Positions 22,387 to 33,569 of a stretch of DNA of 64,000 nucleotides are shown one piece after another. Position 1 is the first letter of the stretch. Each line of letters begins with the position of its first letter. The stretch is from Aquilaria yunnanensis. Taxonomy: Eukaryota; Streptophyta; Magnoliopsida; Malvales; Thymelaeaceae. The stretch lies in the NCBI GenBank assembly GCA_039654915.1, contig CM077594.1, forward strand, positions 22,257,001-22,321,000, read 5' to 3'. Both the position numbers and the translations under genes were made by a program. The notes beneath the pieces were generated by a model that worked only from the letters and a program-made list of their open reading frames with translations, searched no databases and was not told the origin of the DNA.

Positions 22387-25300
22387 ATGGATTTAAACCA
22401 TGCTATTGCCACCATTGACCCTCTTGACATTGTGTGGGAGGAACCTGTTGATATTAAAGCTACAACCGCCAACTATGAGAAGCCTTTCATTAGTGCAATT
22501 ACAGGTATTGATAGGGACAAAAATTCTGACCTTGTAGCAGCTTGTGACAAGGCATTTGCTGATGAAAGGTTCTACATGAAAGCTACAACAATTGCCAAGA
22601 TTGTTGTTGCCATCAACATTGGCCAAATTGTTTCCTGACATTTCAAAGATTGAAGTATTTGGTGGGGAAAACTACAAAAGATGGCAATAATGTATCTATA
22701 TATTGTTGGACATGCATCGAATGGCCTTTGAATTAACTGAGTCCGAACCATCAAACCTTAAGTTGCAAGAGTCCTGGACTTATGCTGACATACAATTATT
22801 TCTAATTTATCTAATGAGTTGTTCAATGTTTACATTAAATACAAGGAAGCCAAGGAGATATGGGAGTCCATACATGCGAGCAGAAGTTCATGATTGGCAA
22901 GTTCTACTGGTGGGAGATGGAAGATGACAAAGACATCAAGTAACAAATCAATGAACACCACAAGCTCCTGGAGGACTTGAAAAAAGTAAAGATCATGATG
23001 AAGAAGAAGTTTGTAGTTAGATTGTTGATTAAGAAGCTGCCACCATCATGAAGAAACTACAAATAACAATTAAAGCACAACCACAAGAAAGTATCTCTGA
23101 TAGATCTAATCACTCACATCATCATCGAGGACACCAATAGGAAGGAGCAATGCATTGCTAAAGGGAAGTAGTTTACCTCTAACGCCAATTTAGTCAACTC
23201 CAAAAGAGACAATCCAAAACAGAAGCTCGATAATAACTTTAAGTCCAAACATTTACCTGCCAATAATGATGACAAATAGGTGCAGCCCTATTTCATCTGC
23301 AGGAAGAAAGGACATTTTGTTCAACAGTGTTGAAAGATGAGGCAATATGAAAAACATCCTAAGCTAAGGCACACTTGGCTCATAAAGATGATGATGATGA
23401 TGACATCATTACTACTATGGCTTCATAGGCACGTCAAGCTGTAAACTTTAAAGAGTGGGTGATAGATTCTGGTGCTACTAGGCACATCTATGGCAAAAAG
23501 AATGTGTTTTTTTCCTATACTCCAATAGGGGAAAGTGATGAAATATTGTATCTTGTAGACTCCTAAGGTAGGAAAAGTGCTTTTGAAATTAACTTCTGGA
23601 AAGACATTGGCTCTTGGTGATGTGCTACATGTTCCCACCATAAGAACCAGCTTGGTTTGACTATCTCTACTCATGAAGGTGGGCATTAAGGTCATATTTG
23701 AATCAAACAAAATAGTGATGACAAACAAAATAACTATGTGGGCAAAAACTATTATAATTAGGGTCTTTTTGTACTGAGTGTTTATGATATTATTAATAAT
23801 AATAGTGCATATTCTTCTATTTACTTGGTTGACTCTTTTGCTATATAGCATGCTAGATTAGGACATATGAGTTTGTCTTATTTAAAAAAGATTCAATCAC
23901 TTGGTTTAATCGCCCCCTAGTAACTTGAGTTTTGATAAATGTGAAATTTGTACGGAAAAAAAATTAACAAAGAAATCTTGTACTTTTGTTGAAAGAGAAT
24001 CAAAGTTGTTGAGTTTAATTCACACTGATCTTGGTGATTTAAAACAAACCATGACTAAAGGAGGTAAAAGATATTATATGACTTTCACAGATGATTGTTC
24101 TAGATTTATAAAGTTTTATTTGTTAAGAAATGAAGGTTTATTTCTTATGGACCTCCTGTTGAAGATGTCTCTGAACATCAAATGGAAAAATTGAGGAATA
24201 GTAAAAGGCAAAGGAAAGAGAGTTATTTTGGAAATAACTTTTGCACCTATCTTATAAATGATCCCCTAACTTTTACAAAAGTAATTTCTTCAAAATAATT
24301 TATTTTCTAGAAAAAAAGCAATTCAAAATGAGATTGACTCTATTTTACAAAATCATATGCGGGAATTAGTTGATTTACTCTCTAGTGCTAAAACTTTGGT
24401 TGCAAATTGATTTTCAAACAAAAATTTAAGTTTGATGCCTCAGTTGACAAGTTTAAAGCATGATTGGTAGCAAAAGGTTTTACTGAAAATGAAAATGTTG
24501 ACTACTTTGACATTTTTGCACCAGTTTCTAGAATTTCTTCAATAAGAGTTTTATTTGTCCTATCTTATGTACATAAACTTTCTTAAATGGAAACCTACAA
24601 AAAGAAATATATATGGTTCAGCCAAAATGATGTATTGTTTTTAGACAAGAAATGAAAGTGTTCAAGTTACAAAAATCCTTATATGGACTAAAGCAAGCAC
24701 TTAAACAGTGGCATGAAAAATTTGATCAAGTTTTGTTGAATAACAATTTCTCAATTATTGGAGTTGATAAATGTGTTTAGACAAAACTTGATAATGACGA
24801 ATATGTAATAATCAGCCTTTTACACAAAACTTGAAAATGACAAATATGTAATAATCAGCCTTTTTATGAATGATATGCTCATTTTTTAAACAACTCTTGA
24901 AGTAGTTGAACGCACTAAGAGATTTTTATCTTCAAAGTTTGACATGAAAGATCCAGGGGAATCTAGTGTGATTTTGGGTATTAAAATCATAAGGAAAGAA
25001 ATTGGTTTGTTGTTCAAGAATATTATGTTGAAAAAATTTTAAAAAAGTTCAATAATTTTGATGTGACACATATGAGTACTTTTTATGATGCAAATACTCA
25101 ATTAAAAAAATTATAGGAGAAATTGTTGCTCTAAAAGAGTATGTACAAATTATTAGAAACTTGATGCATCCAATGAACTTCACTTGACCTGACATAGCTT
25201 ATGTTGTGCGTAAATTGAGTAGATATACTCAAAGTTCGAATAAAGAACATTGCAATGCATGGGTAACAATTATGAAATATTTAAAATGTACTATGAAATA

Positions 25301-25820
25301 TGGTATCTATGAAATATGGTATCATGTATGGTGGATTTCCCGCTATACTAGAATGGTACAGTGATGCTAATTGGATTTCTGACTCTGATGACACAAAATC
25401 CATTAGTTGATACATTTTTCACTTTTGGTGGTGATGTTGTATCTTGGAGATCTTTCAAGCAAATCATCATTGCTTGATCCACTATGGAGTCAAAATCTAT
25501 AGCCTTAAAAATAGCTGGAAATGAAGCTAAGTGGTTTAAAAAGTTTTTAGCAAATAAACTGTTAGGTATAAAATAAATGCCTTTTGTGTCTATGCCCTGT
25601 GATTGCCAAGCTACAATAGCAATTGCAAAAAATAAGACTTACAGTGGGAAAAATAGACACATTCATTTAAGACATGATGTTGTAAGGCAACTGCACAATG
25701 ATAGTATTGTATAGATTGATTATGTGAATTGAAAAGTGAATTGAGCTGATCCTCTAACTAAACCTCTAGGGAGGAAAATGATATATAAAACATTGAGAGG
25801 AATAGGACTGTTGCCAGCTT
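22387..25820 (+). pseudogene. copia gag-pol polyprotein pseudogene
   Basis: The frame starts MDLNHAIATIDPLD (22387) and is open to 22638, then shifts. Gag continues with KIEVFGGENYKRWQ (about 22650). A zinc knuckle at 23287-23331 reads YFICRKKGHFVQQC, so the first Cys is replaced. Protease is marked by WVIDSGATRHI (about 23456). The pre-integrase zinc region is HARLGHMSLSYLKKI (about 23850), and the integrase start has CEIC and LLSLIHTDLG (to about 24140). The rest of integrase is missing. Reverse transcriptase follows: FDIFAPVSRISSIR near 24510 and LFMNDMLIF near 24860, where the family has YVDD, so the catalytic site is damaged. RNase H ends with ADPLTKPLGRK (25745-25777). A 50-bp tandem duplication (24781-24880) precedes the YVDD relic. 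Many stops make it inert. Confidence 0.88.
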
Positions 25821-26380
25821 AAGTTAATAGTGATGCTAAACTAATCTATGTGATTGGAGATCCTATGAATTAGGTTTATATGGGTAAGAACAAGTCATTA
25901 GTAGACCTGGAAGAATTATCAAATTTTGTTTAAAATCCCTCATATGGTATAGATAATGGTAGACTGCATTTATTGGAGGATGAGAAAAAAATCTTAATAA
26001 TTCACATAGCCCTTTTATTTTATGTGGTGTATTGGTGCAATATACACTTAATGGAATCACCTATATAGGTGTAGGAGCTCTTATGAGATTTGTGATAGAA
26101 TTTCTAAAGCACTAATAAAAACCAAGACACACGCTTAGCCGATAAGCACAATACTGTGATGAATAGTAAAAATTGTGTGGGTGCAATGTGATTAATGAAC
26201 CTCTTAATTTACAAGAAGAGTATTTAGTTCATAGAAGTTATGAGCTTTACTAAGTACTCTGTAAGTTAAGTTTCATTGGCTCTATGACTGATTTGTAATC
26301 TAATAGATACCAGCCATGATGCATTTTATTCTTGAGTTTAAAACCAGCAAAAGAACTTGTAATTAGCCTTTTGAAATATG

Positions 26381-27077
26381 TGTGGGATTGTTTTACATGT
26401 TTAGTGTATTGCAAAAAGGCTATATCCCACATGGCTTGGACAAAGGAAGATTATGGTGTTTATAAGTTATCATGCCCAAGTGGGTTACATAAGGAAATAA
26501 GAAAGTAGTGATCCCACACGCACGAGATTGGCCAAAATAGTTGAAAAAGCCCAATGTTCCCTAAGTCCAATCCAAGTCAATTTTTACCGTTTCAGTTTTA
26601 GTTTTTACCCTTATCCAGAAAAGATAATTCTTCACGCAAGGCTTGGTCCAAGTTGATTTTTACCTTTTTTAGTTTTACTTTCTTACCCTCATTTGAAAAA
26701 CCATTTGCCACATGTTGAATTCAATTAAATCCAATGTTCAGAAAATCTTAACCAAGATTTTTTGTATCCTTTAATATTCACCTTTAATGTTAACTTGAGC
26801 CCCTCTTTCTTCTATAAATACCTTGCTCATTACTTTTAATTTTTCCTAAGCTTTCGAGCTCTCTCTTCCTCCTTTAAAATGTTCTTTTCTAATTCCTAGA
26901 GTATCCCAGTTATGGGTGCATGCAGTCTAGAAGACTTGTTGTATCTTGGGAAATTTTTACAGACTTATTCTCCTGCATGTTTTAGACAGTTGTGAATAAT
27001 AATTCTTGTGGATAATGTTTACATGTCTCGGGTTTTTTCTCTTCTTGTTCATGATTTTTTTAGCAACTACATCAACA
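26381..27077 (+). repeat. 3' LTR of the copia element, enlarged
   Basis: About 697 bp, beginning TGTGGGATTG and ending CTACATCAACA. It is about 200 bp longer than the left LTR. The extra DNA around 26560-26700 contains a near-duplicate (tttttaccgtttcagttttag / tttttaccttttttagttttac), which points to a local duplication. TATA-like tctataaatacc lies near 26811. Confidence 0.7.
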
Positions 27078-27211
27078 ATATTTGCTGCACGAAACTTTCA
27101 AGGACTTCAGCCGCAATTTGATTAGTTCTAAGTGTTTGGTATTTTGGAGTGGTTGATGCCACTCGAACTCAGGTCTTTCTATACTTATAACCCTAACTTT
27201 TGGGTAAGATG

Positions 27212-27545
27212 ATTTTTGAAATAGCATTATCCTTTTGGTCATTTTCTTATTTTTCTAAATATCATTTGTATTGGGCAACAAAAGCCTATATTTTAGACAT
27301 ATTTATCAAATATTGTACTTTACCATCTAGTGCAATTACAACAATTAACATACGTAAGCTGTATATATAATGGAAATGATACATTTCTTAATATCATTAT
27401 CTCTTTTGTCATTTTTAAAAAATATCATTTGAATTGGGCAATATAAGCCTATATTTTAGACATATTTATCAAATATCATCCTTTACCAACTAGTATAATT
27501 ACAACAATAAACAAACATAAGCTATATGGAAAATAAAAATAATAT
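27212..27545. repeat. Two-copy tandem duplication, period about 171 bp
   Basis: Copy 1 (27212-27382) and copy 2 (27383-27545) share blocks such as gcctatattttagacatatttatcaaatat and 'attacaacaat.aac'. The copies differ by scattered substitutions and small indels. No coding content. Confidence 0.85.
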
Positions 27546-27642
27546 ATTTGTAAAAATTCATATAGTTAACAAAAAAAGAGACATGTTATGGGACAAGAGA
27601 AAAAAATAAAAGTAACAAATATTTTAAAATAGAAAATTATAA

Positions 27643-28269
27643 TTGGATGAGGCTAAAATACGTCTGCACCATTCGCTACACCTAGAGTTTGCATTTATTT
27701 ACAACTTTGCCACGTCACTTTTTCCCCAAATTGCACCTCTTTCCTCTTTCTCACCTAATATGCTTTTCTTCTTTCGATTGCCGCCGCATCAATCCTTGTC
27801 CTTCAGGCTAAAAGTAGTAATGCCTCGATGTCCTCCTGGCAATAACTGTGGTTGATCTTGAGAAGACGATTTCGACAAAGATGACGATAGGAGGATGTTA
27901 CCTGCCAATGGATCTATTTTGATAAAAAATGATTCCAATCACGATGAGTTATGGAAAAGCCTGACCTTATCCATCGACCTCCTTCCATTGTTTGTCCTTG
28001 CCTTTAGTGGCGTTTGTGCCTTATTGAAGGAGGAACATGTAGTGGCGTCTGTGCTGTTCCATCCAGTAATAACTATTGTTCCATTCATACAAATATGTTA
28101 TTCTAAAATACACTCCATCATTCATCCTTGCTTTCAGTGGCATTTGTGCTTAATTGGAGGAAGAGCTATTGTCCTTACCTCTAGTGGTATTTATATTGTT
28201 CCGTTTAATAAGGAGTGTTGTTTTATTCATACAAATATGATATTTTGTAATATATGGTTCATTTCATAA
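27643..28269 (+). other. Two short plus-strand frames, unassigned
   Basis: Frames of 70 codons (27643-27855) and 124 codons (27895-28269) are separated by stops in the same neighbourhood. The second is rich in Ile, Cys, Phe and His and runs into the tandem repeat that begins near 28190, so its length partly reflects repeat structure. No domain is recognised. This may be an old gene or transposon fragment; it is weak evidence for a gene. Confidence 0.15.
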
Positions 28270-28690
28270 GATATACTATTCTTAAATAGTGTTGTTTAGT
28301 TTAGTAAGACGTGATATTCCATTCATACAATTGTGAGGTTCTGTAATATGTTGTTCACTTCATAAGATGTGCTGTTCATAATAATGTTGTTTCATTTAAT
28401 AATATGTGTTGTTTCATTCACACAAATGTAATGTATTGTTCTGTACTATGTTGTTCATTTTATAAGATGCATTGTTCATAGATAATGTTATTTGATTTAG
28501 TAGAAGTATTATTACATTCATACAAATATGTTATTCATTTGGTAAGATGTGCTGTTCACAAATGGTGCTGTTCTATTCAGTAAAAAGTGATGTTTCATTC
28601 ATAAAATTATGATGTCCTGTAATTCGTTGTGATATGTTATTCCGTTCAATAAAAAGTGCTATTTATTTTTATAAGATATGCTATTCAAAT
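28190..28690. repeat. Degenerate tandem repeat, about 5 units of roughly 100 bp
   Basis: The word 'ataagatgtgctgttc' and variants recur at 28265, 28361, 28461, 28541 and 28670 (spacings 96, 100, 80 and 129). Each is followed by 'tgttccattcatacaaatatg'-like and 'ctgtaatatgttgttca' segments. Units are old and uneven. Non-coding. Confidence 0.75.
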
Positions 28691-30480
28691 GCGTGTGGTA
28701 TTTTTTGTAAATAATATGAAAGTGTAGGTATACATTGGTGCGCTATATGTACGTTATAGCTACTCACTATAATTTATACTATATTAAACTCAAGAAATAT
28801 TGTATCAACATTCCATTCCATGCATTATATTTTGATTGATTGAATTTTAATTTTTTCACAACATATTCTGAAACCAAAATAAAGTATGACACATAATATA
28901 TAAAACACTTTCAATAAAATAAATGTGTAAAATACGACCTTAATGGAGCTCAAATTTGTCTTTCATGATATGATGCTTGGACTTGAACATTCAATTTAAG
29001 CTATCACTAGTTCTGCTTTCTATAAATTCAAATAACATGATAATTGTTAGACAATTAAAATAAATAGATTGAACTATTAATTTTTTATTGGAGGTTTTTC
29101 TAAAAAGAAAAAAGAAAAAAGAAAAAGTAAGAGTAGATTTCTAAATCAAAGGCTAAAAGTATAAATATGGCCAAAGGGTGGGGGATCTGTACTTAACCCT
29201 AAAAAGCCTATAAAATCATGTGTCACAATTAACTAATTCATAAAAAGAAAATTAAGAGAGACCAATTAGCTTTTCTACATCTCATCATATATGAATACAT
29301 TAAATTTAGTAATGCTGTTGTACATTGTTTTTGATATATTCAACATTTTGCTCATAGGTTAGCTTAATGCATTCTGTTTAGGCATAGATCTTTTTCTTTA
29401 GTCATTTATGGAAGTTTAAGAGCAAAAAAGAAAAACAAGAACAAAAGCCAAAATTTTAGGTTACCTTTGGTGCTTATTGGGACAATGGTGAAAATGACCT
29501 ATTTCAAAGTTTAAGAACCAAATGATATCCTTATACATATATTGAGGACTATTGTGTGATTTTTCTTTTTTCTAGTTTTGGACGTCTTGCTGGACTACAA
29601 TTGAAAGAAATTGGACTAAAGTCGAAACAAATTTATTGTAAGAAGCTACAATTTTTTATGAATAGTTTTTTTTTAATTAGAAGCACTTTATAATTGCATA
29701 GAGCTAGAAGGTAGTATATCTAAGGGGAAAGGAGATAATGCCAACTTATTTGAGACTTAGAAGGCATTTGAACCAGTTTAAATGGTACTATGTATGGAAA
29801 GTAGGTGAGATAGGAGTTAAACCTCCTATCTCACCCTCTTTCGGCTTCTCATTTGCCACTCCACCAAGTAGCTGGGATCTTATGAATAGTTAAAAGACCT
29901 TAGCCTTTTACTAATATAGAATGTTCAAAATATTAATATTAGTCCAAGTACTATTTTGGTGTACCATTGTCGTCTTATAATTCTAATTAATAGATGATAT
30001 TCTCATCATTCATTATATTGATGGAAGAGTGAGAGCCATCAGATGACATGATATCTATGTGGGACTTACACATCAAGCAGCTGGCACACATCTGTAATTG
30101 TGATAGATTGAGAGGGTAGCATTTTTTATTTTAATTCTACATAGCTCCTATTCTAATATTCTTGTTTTTCATTTTTCAATTGTAACATTAATATTCTAAT
30201 AATAACCATAAATTTTAGTCATTAAAATAAAATTTGGTTTTTCATAAATTTTAATTTAGTCACTCTCACACCTCAATTTCTAGTTAAACACGTAATATCC
30301 AATTTCTCTATGATTTTTGGCCGAAAGAACAAAAGATGTTTAGCTTTCTTACTTTGCACAAAGGAGACAAGTTCCAACAAGATATAAGAATGTCCACCGT
30401 GGTGTATGTCTGCCTAAATGGTTTCTGTTAAATATATAATGTCAGCCTTAAAATTTATGTGGGCGCATTTGACACAATTA
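28691..30480. other. AT-rich intergenic DNA, no feature recognised
   Basis: Contains simple A/G runs at 29100-29130. At 29810-29850 there is a small palindromic stretch (gagataggagttaaacctcctatctc). No frame, splice context or element ends were found. Confidence 0.4.
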
Positions 30481-30631
30481 GGAGATAAAGATAATGAACC
30501 GAAATATTAGGAATTTTAAGAAGCTATCAATGAACATTTAATTGTACCCTGGACCTTTTCACAATGGGAAGACATTCTTCAGGGAGAAGAGAAGTGGGAG
30601 CGAAGCTATTTGGTAGCCCGTAGGACGGTAG

Positions 30632-30828
30632 CGATTCTAGGATACATGGCGGAGGGTGGCTAATAGAATCTTGCAATGGAGGTAGACATTGAAGGATGGT
30701 GGGTATGTTGTACAATTGCCATCTAAAGGATGACAACGATTCTGGGAAACATGGTAGAAGGTGGCAGACAGGATCTTGCAGTAGAGGCAAACTTCAAAGG
30801 ATGGTAGGGATGTTGTACAATTGCCAAA
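30632..30828. repeat. Two-copy tandem duplication, period 105 bp
   Basis: cgattctaggatacatggcg at 30632 recurs as cgattctgggaaacatggta at 30737, and gaaggatggtgggtatgttg recurs as aaggatggtagggatgttg. The 87-codon minus-strand frame at 30527-30790 spans both units and shows the same internal repeat, so it is best read as a by-product of the duplication. Confidence 0.85.
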
Positions 30829-31223
30829 TCATAAATGCAGATCGTTTCTACTGCATCAAGAATTGATTTAGGCTAGCTTTGAATTCATGGTGCCTATCGC
30901 TATGATTATGGGTGTTTGGTGTAGGTATTAAGGGTTTTTTTTTTTTTTTTGCATTTTGCTTATAATGTTTATTGTATGTGAAATTTTTGTAGGATGTGCA
31001 AGATAGGGAATCAAAAAAACCAACTACAACACCACATGGAGGAATGAAAGAAGGGCATGGGTAACGACTACTTTTTCTGGTGTCTATGTTGTTGTGATTT
31101 GGTGTCTAGTTGAAATGAGTTTGTGTGTTGGTGCTCGAGTGAGTGTTTGTTCAACTATGAGACAAATTGTATTACAGGTTTTTTTGTTTTTACTTTTGGA
31201 TGAGGTGCATTCATTGTTGTCTG

Positions 31224-31536
31224 ATGATGAGTATGAATGATCTCTATACAGTGTGTGATGGTATGAAATTTAGCGTATTGTTGGTGGTTAACTGGTGCTT
31301 ATTACCTGTGAAGTTTTGTTTTAATTTGTATCAAATGTTGTATATATATTAATTTTTTGTTGTATCGGTGGAATGTCATTGTTGTGCGTCAGTGTGTAGT
31401 TTAGAATTTGTGTAGATGATAGACCCATGTATCATGTGAAAAATGACTTGTGAAAAATGACTTGTTTTGGTGGTACACTAGCCATCTAGTGTACAAGAAC
31501 AAAAATTTGAAGTTATTTCTTGAGCAAATGTAATTT
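31224..31536 (+). repeat. Left arm of a near-perfect 313-bp inverted repeat
   Basis: The arm runs from atgatgagtatgaatgatct to gagcaaatgtaattt. It is matched without gaps by the reverse complement of 33257-33569. I count two mismatches in 313 bp (g/a at the tenth base or so, and ttttttg/ttttttattg). The arm starts inside an AT-rich non-coding tract. The 61-codon frame at 31167-31352 overlaps it by chance. Confidence 0.97.
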
Positions 31537-32466
31537 GCATGAGAACATGGGAAGAGAATTGATTACGTGTTTGCCTACATTTTTCCGAAGTGGAGTGGAT
31601 TGTAAAAGACACTAGGAGAAATATGAAGGGAGTTTATATATATATATATATATATGGTTTTTTTGTACTTTCTTTGATGTTTAGTGTGATTACTCAATTT
31701 CTTTGAGTATTTCCTAAGTAATTGATGTTTATGAGTATTAGTTATTTAAAGTTGAATTAAGGGCAGAAGTAACTTGACTTAAAGCTACCTGAAGTATCAA
31801 AATTCATGATTTTAGATATAATTGCTTCAAATTGGAAGGATAATTTATTAAAGTATGATTTTTCTGTAGTTGCTTTTATTTTTAGTGTGATTATTCAATT
31901 TCTTTGATTGTTTCCCAACTAGTTGATCATGTTCATAGTATTAGTTATTTAAAGTTCAATAGAGAGCGGAAGTAACTTGACTTTGGTCTTTTTTACTATA
32001 TCGTAGTATTAGTGAGAAATTGCTAATTTCATAATGTAGAACACATTTTTTTTTATCTTTTTTAATGAATCTTTCTTGTCTAATCTTGGTGCCAGCATGG
32101 CTCTCTGTATTGTCTAAATATCTGCTGAATGTGTTGATGTTAAAATTATTCTGAGAGTCTAACAAGGAATGTATAATGTCTAACCTTAGTGACATAGAGT
32201 CTAATTGTGGTTATATAGGTCTGATACAATTCCCTATGGCAGTAAACACTTGTGTTAGTGAACTGAATGTTAGAAAGAGGGAAAAAGTATTATAATAGTG
32301 TCTATAATTTATGGCATTGTGAATAATGAAATAGAGGAATTTAAACCCCAACGCGAAACTCAAAAAAGACAGTGAGTGTGAATTGTTTGTATGTTAGATG
32401 TAGTTATGAATTCTACTTGGCAATGTTAAGTTTGTCGTTTGCATTGACACTTAAGTTCTATGATTT
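31537..32466. other. Spacer between inverted arms, with (TA)n and a split duplication
   Basis: Non-coding. (TA)n lies at 31634-31655. Two copies of a roughly 100-bp block (31681-31779 and 31882-31983, starting ttagtgtgattactcaattt) are separated by about 100 bp of unrelated DNA. The 79-codon minus frame at 31956-32195 shows no motif. Confidence 0.6.
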
Positions 32467-32654
32467 GGGGCTGTAGCAACGTGTTTTTGGGAGTTGCCAC
32501 CAATCGGGTTACACCTAAATCGATTTAACACCTACAAATGGTCTACGAGAGTTTGAGGGGTTTGGGAGTACAGTTACGCTAAAATATCTTTATTATAATG
32601 CCCAAAATTGGTACCTTAGTTTGATTTTAATTTGTTTTTCTCACTTTAAATAAT

Positions 32655-32910
32655 TTCAATTAATATCCAAACCATAGATTCTAACCGAACCACCCGGATA
32701 TGAACTTTTAAACTTTACTATTTGATTTTTATTTATTTTATGAAATTTTGATATTTCCAAACCATGGATCCTATTGGACCACCCAGATGTGGAACCTAAA
32801 AACTTAACCTATATTTATTTATCTTTTAAATATTTTAGTTGATTATCAATCCAAACCATAAATCCTATCGGATCATCTGGGTATAGATCTTAAAATTTAT
32901 TGGTATCCTA
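32655..32910. repeat. Three tandem units of about 92 bp inside the Tat-type LTR
   Basis: The word ccaaaccat(a/g)gat(t/c)cta followed by 'ccacccggatatgaac'-like sequence occurs at 32667, 32757 and 32851. Units differ by substitutions. Short tandem arrays are common in long gypsy LTRs. Confidence 0.8.
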
Positions 32911-33256
32911 AATTCATCATAAGGTTTTATCAAACCCACAAGGAATGAAAAAAAAATTTCTAAGTGTGATTTTTTTTATATGCATTATGTGAATGAATTT
33001 TAGATTTTGTGCTAGCTAAAAAAAATAAAAGAAAATAAATAAAAATCTAATCTAACCTAAACTTGCCATTCTATGTAATATTAATTACCAAAACTAATTC
33101 ATGATTCTAAAAGTAACAAAACAAACAATCAAAGCAAGAAAATGAACAAAAACAATGCTGCCAGTGACTAATCTGAAAAATGAAAGAAAGTTAGTAATCC
33201 AGATGAATGGAATAAAAAGAATTGGAGACTAATCAAGGTTTATACCTAAAAGAGAA

Positions 33257-33569
33257 AAATTACATTTGCTCAAGAAATAACTTCAAATTTTTGTTCTTGT
33301 ACACTAGATGGCTAGTGTACCACCAAAACAAGTCATTTTTCACAAGTCATTTTTCACATGATACATGGGTCTATCATCTACACAAATTCTAAACTACACA
33401 CTGACGCACAACAATGACATTCCACCGATACAATAAAAAATTAATATATATACAACATTTGATACAAATTAAAACAAAACTTCACAGGTAATAAGCACCA
33501 GTTAACCACCAACAATACGCTAAATTTCATACCATCACACACTGTATAGAGATCATTTATACTCATCAT
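33257..33569 (-). repeat. Right arm of the 313-bp inverted repeat, inserted in an LTR
   Basis: This is the reverse complement of 31224-31536 with two mismatches and no gaps. At its outer edge the arm's first bases are stuttered: on the minus strand 'gagtatgaatgat' is immediately followed by a restart 'gagtataaatgatctc'. The inner edge joins LTR sequence (ttctcttttaggtataaacc) directly. Confidence 0.97.

Larger units (their letters stand above)
21868..27077 (+). mobile_element. Decayed full-length Ty1/copia retrotransposon (5.2 kb)
   Basis: LTR-related sequences at both ends (21868-22366 and about 26381-27077) enclose gag, protease, integrase, reverse transcriptase and RNase H relics in copia order. 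Possible 5-bp flanks are GTATT (21863-21867) and ATATT (27078-27082), matching in four positions. The LTRs share TATA-like 'ctataaa', 'gtatcccagtt'-type words and 'tcatcaacaa' ends but are clearly diverged. The integrase core is largely deleted. No primer-binding site or clear polypurine tract survives. Confidence 0.85.

Noticed and set aside
27895..28269. 124-codon plus-strand frame as a possible gene
   Set aside because: It runs into a degenerate tandem repeat, has a skewed composition and shows no known motif.
30527..30790. 87-codon minus frame with an internal protein repeat
   Set aside because: The repeat is a direct result of the 105-bp DNA duplication. No family resemblance is seen.
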